Origin: Planctomycetota bacterium
GTDB lineage: Bacteria > Planctomycetota > Phycisphaerae > WQYP01
Reading direction: 5' to 3'
DNA: 15,189 bases
Assembly: GCA_021799715.1 (NCBI GenBank)
Contig: JAJYZY010000055.1
Coordinates: 1 to 15,189 of the forward strand
The notes beneath the pieces are model-generated. The model was not told the DNA's origin, made no database searches, and was given only the letters and a program-made list of their open reading frames with translations. Below are positions 1 to 7,864 of the stretch, one piece after another; position 1 is the stretch's first letter; the number at the start of each line of letters is the position of its first letter. A program made the position numbers and the translations under genes.

Positions 1-2
1 TT

Positions 3-377
3 ATGCGATTGACCGACTTCAGTTCGTCCCGTACCCAGTGGCATAAGCATAACAAATTCCCTGCGCAAAACGGAACTCGCTTTCACAGAACCAATCAACC
101 TGAAACACGTCATACCCGGTACGATCTCTGCTACTGCCTCGATTATTTTCCCGACGGGATCACGACGCTGGCTGGGGAATGGAAGCAGCGCCAGCGGGAA
201 CCGGATGTAGCCATCGCCGTCACCACCTTGCGGGAAAAATTCGCCGACGTGAATGCTTTTGGGCCTCAACAACTCGTTGAGTTTCACAGTACGGCCGATA
301 GGGACGAAGCGGACAGGCACCGTCGGCGAGCATTCGAACTGGTGCGGAAGCTCTTGGCACTGTATGACCAAGCGTAG
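3..377 (+). CDS. Hypothetical protein, possibly a gene remnant or 5'-truncated by the window
   Basis: This is an open frame of 124 codons starting at an ATG two bases into the window, so its true start may lie upstream. I do not recognise a family. The N-terminal half is rich in Thr, Arg, His and Asn and looks non-native. The C-terminal half, from about residue 45, reads like a real soluble protein: a hydrophobic stretch followed by a charged amphipathic helix ending in RKLLALYDQA. The likeliest reading is the tail of a decayed or truncated gene. No membrane segment or signal peptide is visible. It ends 350 bases before the reductase gene and is not obviously linked to it. It could also be a chance ORF. 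Confidence 0.3.
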   Translation: MRLTDFSSSRTQWHKHNKFPAQNGTRFHRTNQPETRHTRYDLCYCLDYFPDGITTLAGEWKQRQREPDVAIAVTTLREKFADVNAFGPQQLVEFHSTADRDEADRHRRRAFELVRKLLALYDQA

Positions 378-729
378 CCGAGGCCGAGTCGTGCTCCGGT
401 CAGCACCATATTATTTTGTCAAACAGGGCTGGTTCCCGGCTCCAAGGATCAATGAGCAAGGGTCAAAGATCAAAATTGGGTAAGCGCCGTGCGGCATCGG
501 AATAAGCTCTGACACAAAGACACGCCCAATGCGGCAACGGGCAACGCATTGACGCGGGCTCCAGGCGAGCTGCCTGTCAGGCCCAAGTTAAAATGTCCGC
601 TATTTAGCTCCGGAAATTTTGAGCGCTGTGGAATGTTGAGCACTGGGGAACTTTCCAAAGCGGCAGCGGGCGGATACATTTATCGCCATCATGAAATGCT
701 GATTACAATGGAAGTATCTGGAGCTTTTT
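378..729. other. Gene-poor intergenic region with a possible IS-end scar
   Basis: I see no convincing gene in this 352-base stretch. It holds a perfect 7-base inverted repeat (CAATGCG 527-533, CGCATTG 545-551, 11-base loop). Around 568-600 there is a segment containing GTTAAAATGTCCGCT that resembles, from memory, terminal sequences of DDE-transposase insertion sequences; this is unverified. A -10-like TACAAT lies at 704-709, close upstream of the reductase gene, but I found no good -35 partner. Confidence 0.4.
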
Positions 730-1731
730 ATGCAGTATGCCCCCTGGTTGCCCGCGTCCAATAGATATCAAACAATGGTTTATAACCGCTGCGGTAAATC
801 CGGGTTGAAGCTGCCGGCTATTTCTCTGGGCTTGTGGCATAATTTCGGCGGGGTCGATTTACTCGAAAATCAGCGGGCCATGCTGCGGCGGGCATTTGAA
901 TTGGGTATCACCCATTTTGATCTCGCCAACAACTATGGTCCGCCGCCCGGATCAGCGGAAGAAAATTTTGGCCGCCTGCTTAAAGCGGATTTGCAACCGT
1001 GGCGCGATGAACTGATCATTTCCACCAAGGCGGGCTACACCATGTGGAGCGGGCCTTATGGCGACTGGGGTTCGCGTAAATATCTTCTGGCAAGTCTGGA
1101 TCAGAGTCTGCGTCGCATGGGCTTGGATTATGTGGACATTTTTTATTCCCATCGCCCCGATCCGGAAACGCCGCTGGAAGAAACCATGGGAGCCTTGGAT
1201 GCCGCGGTGCGGCAGGGCAAGGCCCTGTACGTGGCTTTGTCCAATTACAAACCGGACCAGGCCAGGCAGGCGTTTGCCATTCTGAAATCACTCGGTACGC
1301 CCTGTCTGATTCACCAGCCGCGATATTCCATGCTGGAGCGCTGGATTGAAGATGAATTGCTGGCCGTGTTGGGTGAACATGGCGTTGGCGCTATTGCATT
1401 CTGTCCGCTGGCGCAGGGCGTGTTGACCAGCAAGTACCTGAAGACCATTCCCGAAGATTCGCGCGCCGCCAAATCTTACAGCTTCCTCAAGGCGGATAAA
1501 ATAACTCCGCAGTTGCGGGACCGCGTTAAGAAGCTCAATGACATTGCCCAGGCCCGCGGACAAAGCCTCGCCCAGATGTCGTTGGTTTGGGTGCTGCGTG
1601 ATCCGCGCGTTACCTCCGCGCTTATTGGTGCCAGTCGGGTGTCGCAAATTGAGGAAAATGTTCAAGCCCTTGCCAATCGCGCTTTTACCGCCGAGGAATT
1701 GGCGGCCATTGATAACATATTGGCCCTTTGA
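730..1731 (+). CDS. yghZ: Aldo/keto reductase, YghZ / L-glyceraldehyde 3-phosphate reductase type
   Basis: This is a cytosolic NADPH-dependent aldo/keto reductase of the AKR14 (YghZ) type, which in E. coli reduces L-glyceraldehyde 3-phosphate and detoxifies aldehydes such as methylglyoxal. The 333 residues match E. coli YghZ nearly end to end. Shared blocks include CGKSGLKLPAISLGLWHNFG, FDLANNYGPPPGSAEENFGR and SRKYLLASLDQSLRRMGL. The catalytic tetrad is present as D64, Y69, K100 and H141. The C-terminal cofactor-binding stretch SALIGASRVSQIEENVQAL is also intact. I chose the ATG at 730 over the ATG at 775 because the extra residues (W..ASNRYQTM) align with the YghZ N-terminus, and because GGAG stands 7 bases upstream. 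A second gene, ispE, follows 35 bases after the stop, so the two are probably co-transcribed. The family call is secure; the physiological substrate here is inferred. Confidence 0.93.
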   Translation: MQYAPWLPASNRYQTMVYNRCGKSGLKLPAISLGLWHNFGGVDLLENQRAMLRRAFELGITHFDLANNYGPPPGSAEENFGRLLKADLQPWRDELIISTKAGYTMWSGPYGDWGSRKYLLASLDQSLRRMGLDYVDIFYSHRPDPETPLEETMGALDAAVRQGKALYVALSNYKPDQARQAFAILKSLGTPCLIHQPRYSMLERWIEDELLAVLGEHGVGAIAFCPLAQGVLTSKYLKTIPEDSRAAKSYSFLKADKITPQLRDRVKKLNDIAQARGQSLAQMSLVWVLRDPRVTSALIGASRVSQIEENVQALANRAFTAEELAAIDNILAL

Positions 1732-1766
1732 TATGCCGGAATTGTGTCCCCCTGGAATTGCATGCC

Positions 1767-2693
1767 ATGGAAAATATGAACTCCGCTGTTGATTCGCTCG
1801 ATAATCCTTCTACGCCACCGTTGGAAGGAACGTTGGTGTATCATGCTCCGGCCAAATTGAACCTGGGGTTGCGGATTTTTCCGCGCCGTCCCGATGGATA
1901 TCATGATATTGAATCGTGGTTTGTGCCCATTTCCCTTCGTGATACGCTGACGTTTTGCAGGGCGGATTCACTGACACTGCAACTCTCCGGCCTGGCCGCC
2001 GGGCTTTCCGATGATCCGGAAAAAAATCTTGTGGGACGGGCCGCGATGATCCTCGCCGGAGCCGCCGGCATTCAGCCGCATGTGCGCATCAATCTTCATA
2101 AAATCATCCCCGCCGGCGGTGGGCTGGGCGGCGGCAGTTCCGACGCGGCCACAACCCTGTTGGCGTTAAAACAGTTCTGGAATCTTCCAATTTCCCTGGC
2201 GGAATTGTCCGGCATGGCGGCCTCGCTGGGCAGCGATGTGCCGTTTTTTATTCATGGCCGGTCCGCGGTGTGCCGCGGGCGCGGCGAAATCATTGAGCCG
2301 CTGCCCCTGCATCGCCTTCTGTTTGCCGTTCTGATCATTCCGCCCTATCCAACCAGCACCAAAGATGTGTATCAGGCCTTTGATCAACAGGCGGTTGCAG
2401 CGGGGACAGCCACGATTCCATGGCAGGAATTATCGCAAAGCAATGCCGCCGGAATCAGCTCCGTTATCCGCAACGACCTGGAAGCTCCGGCTTTCTCGGT
2501 CACGGCCCCGCTGCGATCTCTACGCGATGAAATATGCGGCATTGCCGATCGTCCGGTACACCTCAGCGGCAGTGGATCGACACTTTTCATCCTTGCGGAT
2601 CAGCCGGCGGAAGCAGCCGCGCTGGCCGAAAACCTCGCGGGCCGCCTGCCTGAAAACATCCGCACCGTTCCCGTCCGCATCGGCCATGCGTGA
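1767..2693 (+). CDS. ispE: 4-diphosphocytidyl-2-C-methyl-D-erythritol kinase
   Basis: IspE is the GHMP kinase of the MEP (non-mevalonate) isoprenoid pathway. It phosphorylates CDP-methylerythritol at the 2-hydroxyl using ATP in the cytosol. Visible motifs are the N-terminal PAKLNLGL (conserved K30), DGYHDIES, the glycine-rich ATP loop PAGGGLGGGSSDAA at residues 115-128 (catalytic Asp D126), DVPFF, and the third GHMP motif HLSGSGSTLF near the C-terminus. The 308 residues are close to the usual length of about 285-300. The frame is open back to a TTG at 1728 overlapping the previous stop, but I chose the ATG at 1767. It has a weak TGGAA 9 bases upstream, and the family homology begins only about 25 residues later. 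An internal ATG lies 3 codons downstream. The close spacing to the reductase suggests one transcript; I see no functional link between the two enzymes. Confidence 0.95.
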   Translation: MENMNSAVDSLDNPSTPPLEGTLVYHAPAKLNLGLRIFPRRPDGYHDIESWFVPISLRDTLTFCRADSLTLQLSGLAAGLSDDPEKNLVGRAAMILAGAAGIQPHVRINLHKIIPAGGGLGGGSSDAATTLLALKQFWNLPISLAELSGMAASLGSDVPFFIHGRSAVCRGRGEIIEPLPLHRLLFAVLIIPPYPTSTKDVYQAFDQQAVAAGTATIPWQELSQSNAAGISSVIRNDLEAPAFSVTAPLRSLRDEICGIADRPVHLSGSGSTLFILADQPAEAAALAENLAGRLPENIRTVPVRIGHA

Positions 2694-2840
2694 GCAGAAA
2701 CTTCGGACCCCGGCGAATCGCGAAGTGCACGCCGCGTTTGTTGTGTCTACAGAAGCTCTCCGCTGAACCTGGGCTATCGCCCATACGTTCGGAGATTGAT
2801 CCGCTTGCGACTTGCGCTGCATTTTCGTTAATGGCAGTGT

Positions 2841-2866
2841 GCTCGGCAAAACAACGCCTTCCGAGC
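2841..2866. terminator. Inverted repeat between convergent ispE and glycosidase genes
   Basis: GCTCGG (2841-2846) and CCGAGC (2861-2866) form a perfect 6-base stem with a 14-base loop, inside the 205-base spacer between two convergent genes. Position favours a terminator role for one or both strands. There is no T-run on either side, so it is not a canonical intrinsic terminator. Confidence 0.2.
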
Positions 2867-2898
2867 GGTTGCCGTTCCACATTGCGCGAACTCGGTAT

Positions 2899-3987
2899 TT
2901 ATCTGCCCGATATCCAATGCTGGATCAGCGGAAGCGCCGGTTCCCCCTGTGGCGAATAGGCACCGTAATCCGTCGGTTTACAGCCCGGAAGCCATTCCCA
3001 TATAAAGGCACCCATAAAGCTGGCAACCGGCAGGTTTCTCCACACGCGCACAAACGCCTGGTACGCAACAAGCTGATTATGCGGATTGACAAGGCCCGTC
3101 CCGACATAATCCCACGGCTTGGCCAGGGTGTTATTCAGGTTGTCCCAGCCGATTTCGGTGAACAGTACCGGCTTTCTTTCCCGGGCGGCAAATGTGAGAA
3201 TGCGGTGTTCAATGCGTTGCCAATGTGCGACAACCGCGGCGGTTGATGGGTGCCTGGAATCAGAAAGATCGTAATAGCTGTTCATTCCGATGTAATCCAG
3301 TTCCGGCCAGAAATGGACATATTGATAATGATCCCAATTGGCGCTGTATGTGAGTTTGCCGTGAAAGCGTTGCCGCGTCATGTGAATAATGCGCAGCCAT
3401 TGTGCGTTAAACGGTTCGGTGGAAAGCAATTCGCTGCCCACGCAGAATATATCCACATGGGTTTCCTGTGCCCAATCAGCGGCGGCCAAAATGTATCCGC
3501 GATAGCGCGCAAACCAGATGTTCCAGTTTTTTGGTTTAATTACGCCGCGCCAATCATCGCCCGTCGCATGATTCAGCAGCACGATGGGCATGAGCATGGT
3601 GTGAATTCCCAAGTGGTGGGCGGCCAGAAGAACTTTCCGTATTTGCGACGGCGATAATGAAACCTGCGGATCAATATGAATATTATCAGCGTGAACATCA
3701 TGCTGCCGGGCGTTGATGACAAAATTAATCCATCGGCACCCCATGGCATGAAGTTTTGTAATTGCATGCAGATATTCCGGCAACCCCCGCGGATTATCCA
3801 GTTGCATTGAAAAGCCACGCACCGGCGGCAGGCCGGAAATAGGAAAATGCATAGGCGGTAAAGGCGGCAGCCTTTTCGTGATCGCTTTTTGCGGCCGGCC
3901 CATGGCCATCAGCGTCAGCACGAAAACGAGACCGGAAAGAAGGAATAGTCCAACGGTTATTGTTCGTGTAATTCGTCGCGTCAACAC
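2899..3987 (-). CDS. Membrane-anchored GH113-like TIM-barrel glycoside hydrolase
   Basis: This is a predicted single-pass membrane-anchored or secreted glycosidase. After a short basic N-terminus (RRITRTIT) comes a hydrophobic helix (VGLFLLSGLVFVLTLMAM), a proline-rich linker, then a (beta/alpha)8-barrel domain. Barrel motifs resemble GH113 (beta-mannanase type). VDIFCVGSELLS supplies the probable acid/base Glu (E186 from this start). VLFTEIGW supplies the probable nucleophile Glu (E278). WPELDYIGMNSYYDL and the C-terminal GAFIWEW also fit. The frame stays open to a TTG at 4038, but that has no ribosome-binding site. GGAG at 3993-3996 instead precedes a GTG at 3987 (5 bases) and a TTG at 3984 (8 bases), and either start places the membrane helix at the very N-terminus. 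The gene lies downstream of folA on the same strand. The fold and catalytic glutamates look sound; the mannan substrate is only inferred. Confidence 0.8.
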   Translation of the reverse strand: MLTRRITRTITVGLFLLSGLVFVLTLMAMGRPQKAITKRLPPLPPMHFPISGLPPVRGFSMQLDNPRGLPEYLHAITKLHAMGCRWINFVINARQHDVHADNIHIDPQVSLSPSQIRKVLLAAHHLGIHTMLMPIVLLNHATGDDWRGVIKPKNWNIWFARYRGYILAAADWAQETHVDIFCVGSELLSTEPFNAQWLRIIHMTRQRFHGKLTYSANWDHYQYVHFWPELDYIGMNSYYDLSDSRHPSTAAVVAHWQRIEHRILTFAARERKPVLFTEIGWDNLNNTLAKPWDYVGTGLVNPHNQLVAYQAFVRVWRNLPVASFMGAFIWEWLPGCKPTDYGAYSPQGEPALPLIQHWISGR

Positions 3988-4051
3988 ATCAGCTCCGGGC
4001 CAAAGCGGTAGTTTGCGCCATGATGCGCCGCCTTGCAAATTAATTCTGCGG

Positions 4052-4558
4052 TCAACGCGCTCGCGTTACCGGTGTCGGAGGGGTGTGGGCGTAGATATGA
4101 AATTCCACCCCGGGTAGTTCCCGCCGACTCTGCAATTGCCACTGCTCATCAGGCCACTTTGGAAACCATGTGTCGCCGACGGCGGGGGAGGGGAGTTTGA
4201 TGATGCTGATATACATGCGGTCCGCAAGGGGCATGGCTAATTTATAGATTTCCGCGCCGCCGACTATAAACAGTTCCTGTTCGCCCGCGCTTTCCGCGGC
4301 CTTGATGGCCTGCGTGAGATCCGTAAACCATTGTGTGCCCGGCGGAACAGACGTGGGAATGGTCCGACTCAATATCAGATTGGTGCGATTGGGCAGCGGC
4401 CTGCGGATGGAATCAAATGTCTTGCGGCCCATCAAAACCGCGTGGCCGGTGGTGAGCGTTCTAAAGTGCTTTAGATCCTCGGGAACGTTCCACGGCAATT
4501 TTCCATTCAACCCGATGACCCGTTCGGGTGTCATCGCGGCAATAAGACTGATGTGCAT
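4052..4558 (-). CDS. folA: Dihydrofolate reductase
   Basis: FolA reduces 7,8-dihydrofolate to tetrahydrofolate with NADPH in the cytosol, sustaining thymidylate and purine synthesis; it is the trimethoprim target. The 168 residues match the chromosomal family: ISLIAAM..ERVIGLNGKLPWNVPEDLKHF with the catalytic acidic residue at D28 (E. coli D27), the NADPH-binding MGRKTFDSI (43-51), then LILSR and GGAEIY (100-105). The ATG at 4558 is preceded by AGGTG at a 4-base spacing. The C-terminal tail (TPPTPVTRAR) is slightly long and basic. The glycosidase gene follows on the same strand, its preferred start about 65 bases downstream, so the two may share a transcript. I see no thyA next to it, a common neighbour elsewhere. 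No clear promoter is visible upstream. Confidence 0.96.
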   Translation of the reverse strand: MHISLIAAMTPERVIGLNGKLPWNVPEDLKHFRTLTTGHAVLMGRKTFDSIRRPLPNRTNLILSRTIPTSVPPGTQWFTDLTQAIKAAESAGEQELFIVGGAEIYKLAMPLADRMYISIIKLPSPAVGDTWFPKWPDEQWQLQSRRELPGVEFHIYAHTPPTPVTRAR

Positions 4559-5242
4559 GAGTCACCTGTATTGCAAATCCCCCCGGCAAATTCGCGGTCA
4601 ATTCCAGTAAACCGACTTCGCTATAATCATCACAGCGGGTACGACTGGTACCTCCGTCAGTGTACGGCAAAAATTTCCGGCGTCCAGACAACAGGCTTGG
4701 AATTTGTGCGTGATGAATGTCGGGTTTTCCTTTGCCACTGTGGCCGACATGCCGGGAGTTTCCAGCGCACGGGTATTTCAATTCCATGAAGTTATATTTG
4801 TGCGGTACCCGGCAATAGTTACAAGCCGTGTAATGATCGCCGCTGGTCGCCGATGGTGGAAAACCGCCCCCATTTCGCGGGGAAATTGTTTGGGAGCGCC
4901 AATATTGTTTCAATTTATCCGGCAAAAAAACTGCCACTGCCAAAGCCGATGGTTTACCAAATGAAATAATAGTCGGTAGCGATTGGCCGGGCAAACGGGG
5001 GAACGGCAAAGAAGATTGTGGAATTGGCATCAATTTCCGCCGCGTGGCCCATGCGGCATGCAACTGTCGCGGCGTTATATTTGAGGTCAGTGACAATGGT
5101 TGGAAAAAAATACTGGCAAAACATTGCGGCCATGGGATAATCGCATCGTGGATGCAGAGCCACCGTTCCTCCGCGGCGAACCGTTGCGTGGTATCGGCTC
5201 TGGGAAAATCGGCAGGGAAGCGGAACAGGGTGGCGCAACATT
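4559..5242. other. 684-base stretch without a recognisable gene
   Basis: This spacer separates the divergent folA and ABC exporter genes, so it should contain both promoters. I could not pick a convincing -35/-10 pair on either strand. A minus-strand TATAGC (4620-4625) is the best -10-like box for folA. Open frames here are Cys-, His- and Arg-rich, overlap one another and have no good ribosome-binding sites, so I regard them as chance. The length is unusual for this otherwise compact window. A decayed gene or an unrecognised RNA is possible, but I see no specific evidence for either. Confidence 0.4.
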
Positions 5243-7072
5243 GTGAACGCACAGGGCAGTACCAGTTCGACTCAACAGCAGATTCATGCGGCGCTTGATT
5301 CCGCCTACCGCAACAAAACGCCGCTGGGTACGCTTTGGAGCCTGTTTCGGAATTATCGTCCGCGCATGATTCTTGTGGTCATCGCCTTTGCCATCAAGCA
5401 ATCTCCGGTCTGGGCGTTGCCGATTGTCACCGGCAATATTATCACCGCCATTACGCGCCTTGATTCCGCCCGCCATGGCGGCCCGGTTTACCCCTCGGCG
5501 GGTCTGATAAGATTTATTGTCATCAATGCGGTCATCATGTTTGTGCTGATCGCGCAGAATATTCCCATGCACACGCTTTACGCCAGGCTGCTGTCATCCG
5601 TGGTGCGGCAGGTACAACTGGTGCTGCGGTCGGCGCTGGTGGTGCGTTTGCAGCAACTCTCCATGAGCTTTCACGATAATATGCTCTCCGGGCGGCTGCA
5701 AAGCAAAGTGCTGCGCGATGTGGAGGCGGTGCAGCAATTGTCCAGCCTGCTTATTGATACCATCCTTTCCGGTGTATTAATTCTGGTGGCGGCCTTTGTT
5801 GTTACCTTGGCACGCAGCCCCATCACGCTGCTGTTTTTTCTTATTACAGTACCGGCGGCGGTGGCATTGACACGCCTGTTTGGCGGCGTGATGCGACAAC
5901 GCAATGAGGCGTTTCGCGTGGAGCTGGAAAAAATGTCCGGCGAAGTTTCAGAAATGATCGACATGATCCCGGTGGCCCGCGCGCATGCGGTCGAGCAGTC
6001 CGAAGTAAACCGGGTGAATCGGCGGCTTCTGCGAATCCGGCATGTCGGGCAGGAACTTGATACCACCAGTAATCTTTTCGGTTCCTCCGGATGGGCGACG
6101 TTCCAGTTTTTCCAGATGGTGTGCCTGGTATTTAATGTCTGGCAGTGTTACCGCGGATGGATCACCGTGGGCGATGTTGTCATGTATCAGGGTTTTTTCT
6201 CCATGGTCGTCGGATCGGTTCAGGCCATGGTCGCGACAATTCCGCAGTTGGCCATCGGTGTGGAATCCATACGATCCATCGGAGAGGTGCTGGAATCTCC
6301 GGATATTGAACGCAACGACGGTAAATTAACCGTCTCCGCAGTGCGTGGAGAAATCGAATTTCAAGCGGTGAGTTACCAATATCCCGCAACCAGCAGGCCT
6401 GCGGTGGAAAATTTTTCGCTTAGCGTGCGGGGTGGAGAAACCGTTGCGGTGATTGGACAATCCGGTTCGGGCAAATCCACGCTGATGAATTTAATTATTG
6501 GATTCCGTCGGCCCACCGCGGGCAGAATACTGGTCGATGGTGTTGACATGGAAGCGATCAACCTGCAGACGCTGCGGCGATTTCTGGCGGTGGTGCCGCA
6601 GCAGGTGGTGCTTTTCAGCGGAACAGTGCGGGAAAATATCGCCTACGGCCTGGAACATGTCGGTGAAGAACAGTTGCAGTCGGTGTTGGAAATGGCGAAT
6701 TGCGCGGAGTTTATCCGGGAATTGCCCAAGGGAATCGACACGCCGCTGGGCAATCGCGGCGGCAAGCTTTCCGGCGGGCAGCGCCAGCGCATTGCCATTG
6801 CGCGGGCGATGTTGCGGGACCCGCACATTATCATTCTTGATGAGGCCACCAGTGCCCTGGATGCGGCCTCCGAGCACCTGGTGCAGCAGGCAATAGCGCG
6901 GTTGATTAAGGGGCGTACGACATTTATCGTGGCGCATCGGCTTTCAACCATCCGCGATGCCCATCGTGTGGTGGTCATGGACCATGGCCATCTGGCGGAA
7001 GTGGGTGCGTATGCCGAACTTCTGGCCCGGCCCGATTCGGCCTTCGCCCGCCTGCACGCATTGCAGGTTTAG
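5243..7072 (+). CDS. ABC exporter, fused transmembrane and ATP-binding half-transporter
   Basis: This is a type IV (MsbA/LmrA-like) ABC half-transporter of 609 residues that should act as a dimer in the inner membrane. Residues from about 35 to 340 form the six-helix transmembrane domain. The ATPase domain follows, with Walker A GQSGSGKST (405-413), the Q-loop in VVPQQVVLFSGTVRENIAYG, signature LSGGQRQR (509-516), Walker B ILDEAT (D533, E534) and the switch histidine H565 in VAHRLST. All ATPase residues look intact, so it should be active. The start is a GTG preceded by a weak AGGGTGG about 10 bases upstream; the next in-frame ATG lies too close to the first membrane helix to be preferred. 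It stands alone without a partner gene, consistent with a homodimer. Lipid, peptide or drug export are all possible; the sequence does not decide the substrate. Confidence 0.92.
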   Translation: MNAQGSTSSTQQQIHAALDSAYRNKTPLGTLWSLFRNYRPRMILVVIAFAIKQSPVWALPIVTGNIITAITRLDSARHGGPVYPSAGLIRFIVINAVIMFVLIAQNIPMHTLYARLLSSVVRQVQLVLRSALVVRLQQLSMSFHDNMLSGRLQSKVLRDVEAVQQLSSLLIDTILSGVLILVAAFVVTLARSPITLLFFLITVPAAVALTRLFGGVMRQRNEAFRVELEKMSGEVSEMIDMIPVARAHAVEQSEVNRVNRRLLRIRHVGQELDTTSNLFGSSGWATFQFFQMVCLVFNVWQCYRGWITVGDVVMYQGFFSMVVGSVQAMVATIPQLAIGVESIRSIGEVLESPDIERNDGKLTVSAVRGEIEFQAVSYQYPATSRPAVENFSLSVRGGETVAVIGQSGSGKSTLMNLIIGFRRPTAGRILVDGVDMEAINLQTLRRFLAVVPQQVVLFSGTVRENIAYGLEHVGEEQLQSVLEMANCAEFIRELPKGIDTPLGNRGGKLSGGQRQRIAIARAMLRDPHIIILDEATSALDAASEHLVQQAIARLIKGRTTFIVAHRLSTIRDAHRVVVMDHGHLAEVGAYAELLARPDSAFARLHALQV

Positions 7073-7540
7073 TTGCCGTGCCGGCACAACTTCTCCTTTT
7101 TTCACCCATTGCCTGCCAGTGATAACTCTTGAACGGTTGCCTGGTGTGGCGATCCGCGGTTTATTGGCCGTGTACGATTGTTTTTTCCGGGCGGGCTGCC
7201 CGTAGCGACCGGAACCCCCATTCCATTGATTGTGGATGTGGTTCAGTTCAGATTCCACCTGGAAGGGGAAATTTTTCGCAACCCGTTTGATGCGTCCTGG
7301 TCAGAAATGGGGTTTACGCCGCTTTGGCGGGTCAATCGCGGCTGCGGAGGCTTTGGTTTGGAATGATCCCGCCCCGCTGGATATCCGGTAGTGGTCCATG
7401 GAGAAATCGCAGGTGCTAACGGTTGTTGCCGGACGGCTTGGCCATTATGATCGAATTTTTCGGGTGCGGCTTGCGAGCTTTTACGGTGCAACTTTTCCAG
7501 CTCCAAGCCGCCGGCTTGGGCAATATCCGGAGGATTTCCG
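7073..7540. other. Long leader/intergenic region upstream of sugE
   Basis: This 468-base stretch contains no gene I can support. Just after the ABC exporter stop is a GTGCCGGCAC palindrome (7078-7087) followed within 10-20 bases by a pyrimidine run with six Ts, a weak terminator candidate. A 5-base hairpin lies at 7188-7202 (CGGGC/GCCCG). The last 110 bases before sugE are rich in complementary segments and are described separately. I looked for guanidine riboswitch consensus elements because sugE/gdx genes often carry them. I could not place a complete class I, II or III motif by eye. Confidence 0.4.
7435..7519 (+). promoter_or_regulatory. Candidate structured leader with competing hairpins before sugE
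   Basis: CCAAGCC (7503-7509) pairs perfectly with GGCTTGG (7513-7519) across a 3-base loop, ending ten bases before the GGAGG ribosome-binding site. An identical GGCTTGG lies upstream at 7435-7441, and a third GGCTTG at 7468-7473. The same CCAAGCC strand could therefore pair with an upstream copy instead. GTTGC (7425-7429) and GCAAC (7488-7492) could close an outer helix. Mutually exclusive pairings like these are typical of regulated leaders. The repeats are seen directly; a regulatory role is inferred, and it does not match a riboswitch consensus that I can recite. Confidence 0.35.
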
Positions 7541-7864
7541 ATGCTTTCATGGCTTGTTCTGATTGTTGCCGGCGTGTTTGAAGTCATCTGGGCGATCGGA
7601 TTGAAATATTCCAACGGATTGACTGAAATTGTTCCCGCCACGGTGACACTCATCGGCATGATCGTCAGCATGGCTCTGTTATCCATGGCGGTAAAGACCA
7701 TTCCCGTAGGCACCGCGTATGCAGTTTGGGTTGGAATCGGTGCGGTGGGTACGGCCATCATGGGCATTTTCATATTCAAAGAACCCGCCACCGCACTGCG
7801 ATTGGGATTTATCATTCTCATTATTCTCGGTGTGATTGGCCTGAAGCTCACTGGACGATCCTGA
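7541..7864 (+). CDS. sugE: Small multidrug resistance family exporter, SugE/Gdx type (guanidinium/H+ antiporter)
   Basis: This 107-residue, four-helix inner-membrane protein of the SMR family works as an antiparallel homodimer that exchanges protons for cations. It aligns closely with E. coli SugE (Gdx): the opening SWLVLIVAGVFEVIWAIGLKYSNG carries the essential glutamate E14. IVSMALLSMAVKTIPVGTAYAVWVGIGAVG matches the SugE-specific helix 2-3 region, and LIILGVIGLKL closes helix 4. These features favour the guanidinium-exporting Gdx subtype over the polyaromatic-drug EmrE subtype. The ATG at 7541 has a strong GGAGG (7529-7533) at 7-base spacing. It is a single gene here, not the paired SMR arrangement. 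The structured leader upstream may control it. Confidence 0.93.
   Translation: MLSWLVLIVAGVFEVIWAIGLKYSNGLTEIVPATVTLIGMIVSMALLSMAVKTIPVGTAYAVWVGIGAVGTAIMGIFIFKEPATALRLGFIILIILGVIGLKLTGRS

Noticed and set aside
470..679. 69-residue minus-strand ORF in the left intergenic region
   Set aside because: It has no ribosome-binding site or family motif. Its sequence mirrors the possible IS-end segment and is probably a shadow of it.
1728..1766. TTG start for ispE overlapping the reductase stop
   Set aside because: The extra 13 residues do not match IspE, and the downstream ATG is sufficient. Overlap coupling remains possible but is not needed.
4461..5252. 263-residue minus-strand ORF overlapping the folA start
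   Set aside because: It overlaps folA in another frame, is rich in Cys, His and Arg, has no recognisable motif and lacks a ribosome-binding site.
7380..7540. A known guanidine riboswitch (class I, II or III) before sugE
   Set aside because: I looked for class I conserved segments, the paired ACGR hairpin loops of class II and the class III pseudoknot. Isolated ACGG and TGGTCC matches occur, but the stems around them do not pair. I report only the unclassified structured leader.
7243..7851. 202-residue minus-strand ORF antisense to sugE
   Set aside because: It is complementary to the clearly real SugE frame. Its Met- and Pro-rich translation is typical of an antisense shadow of a membrane protein.
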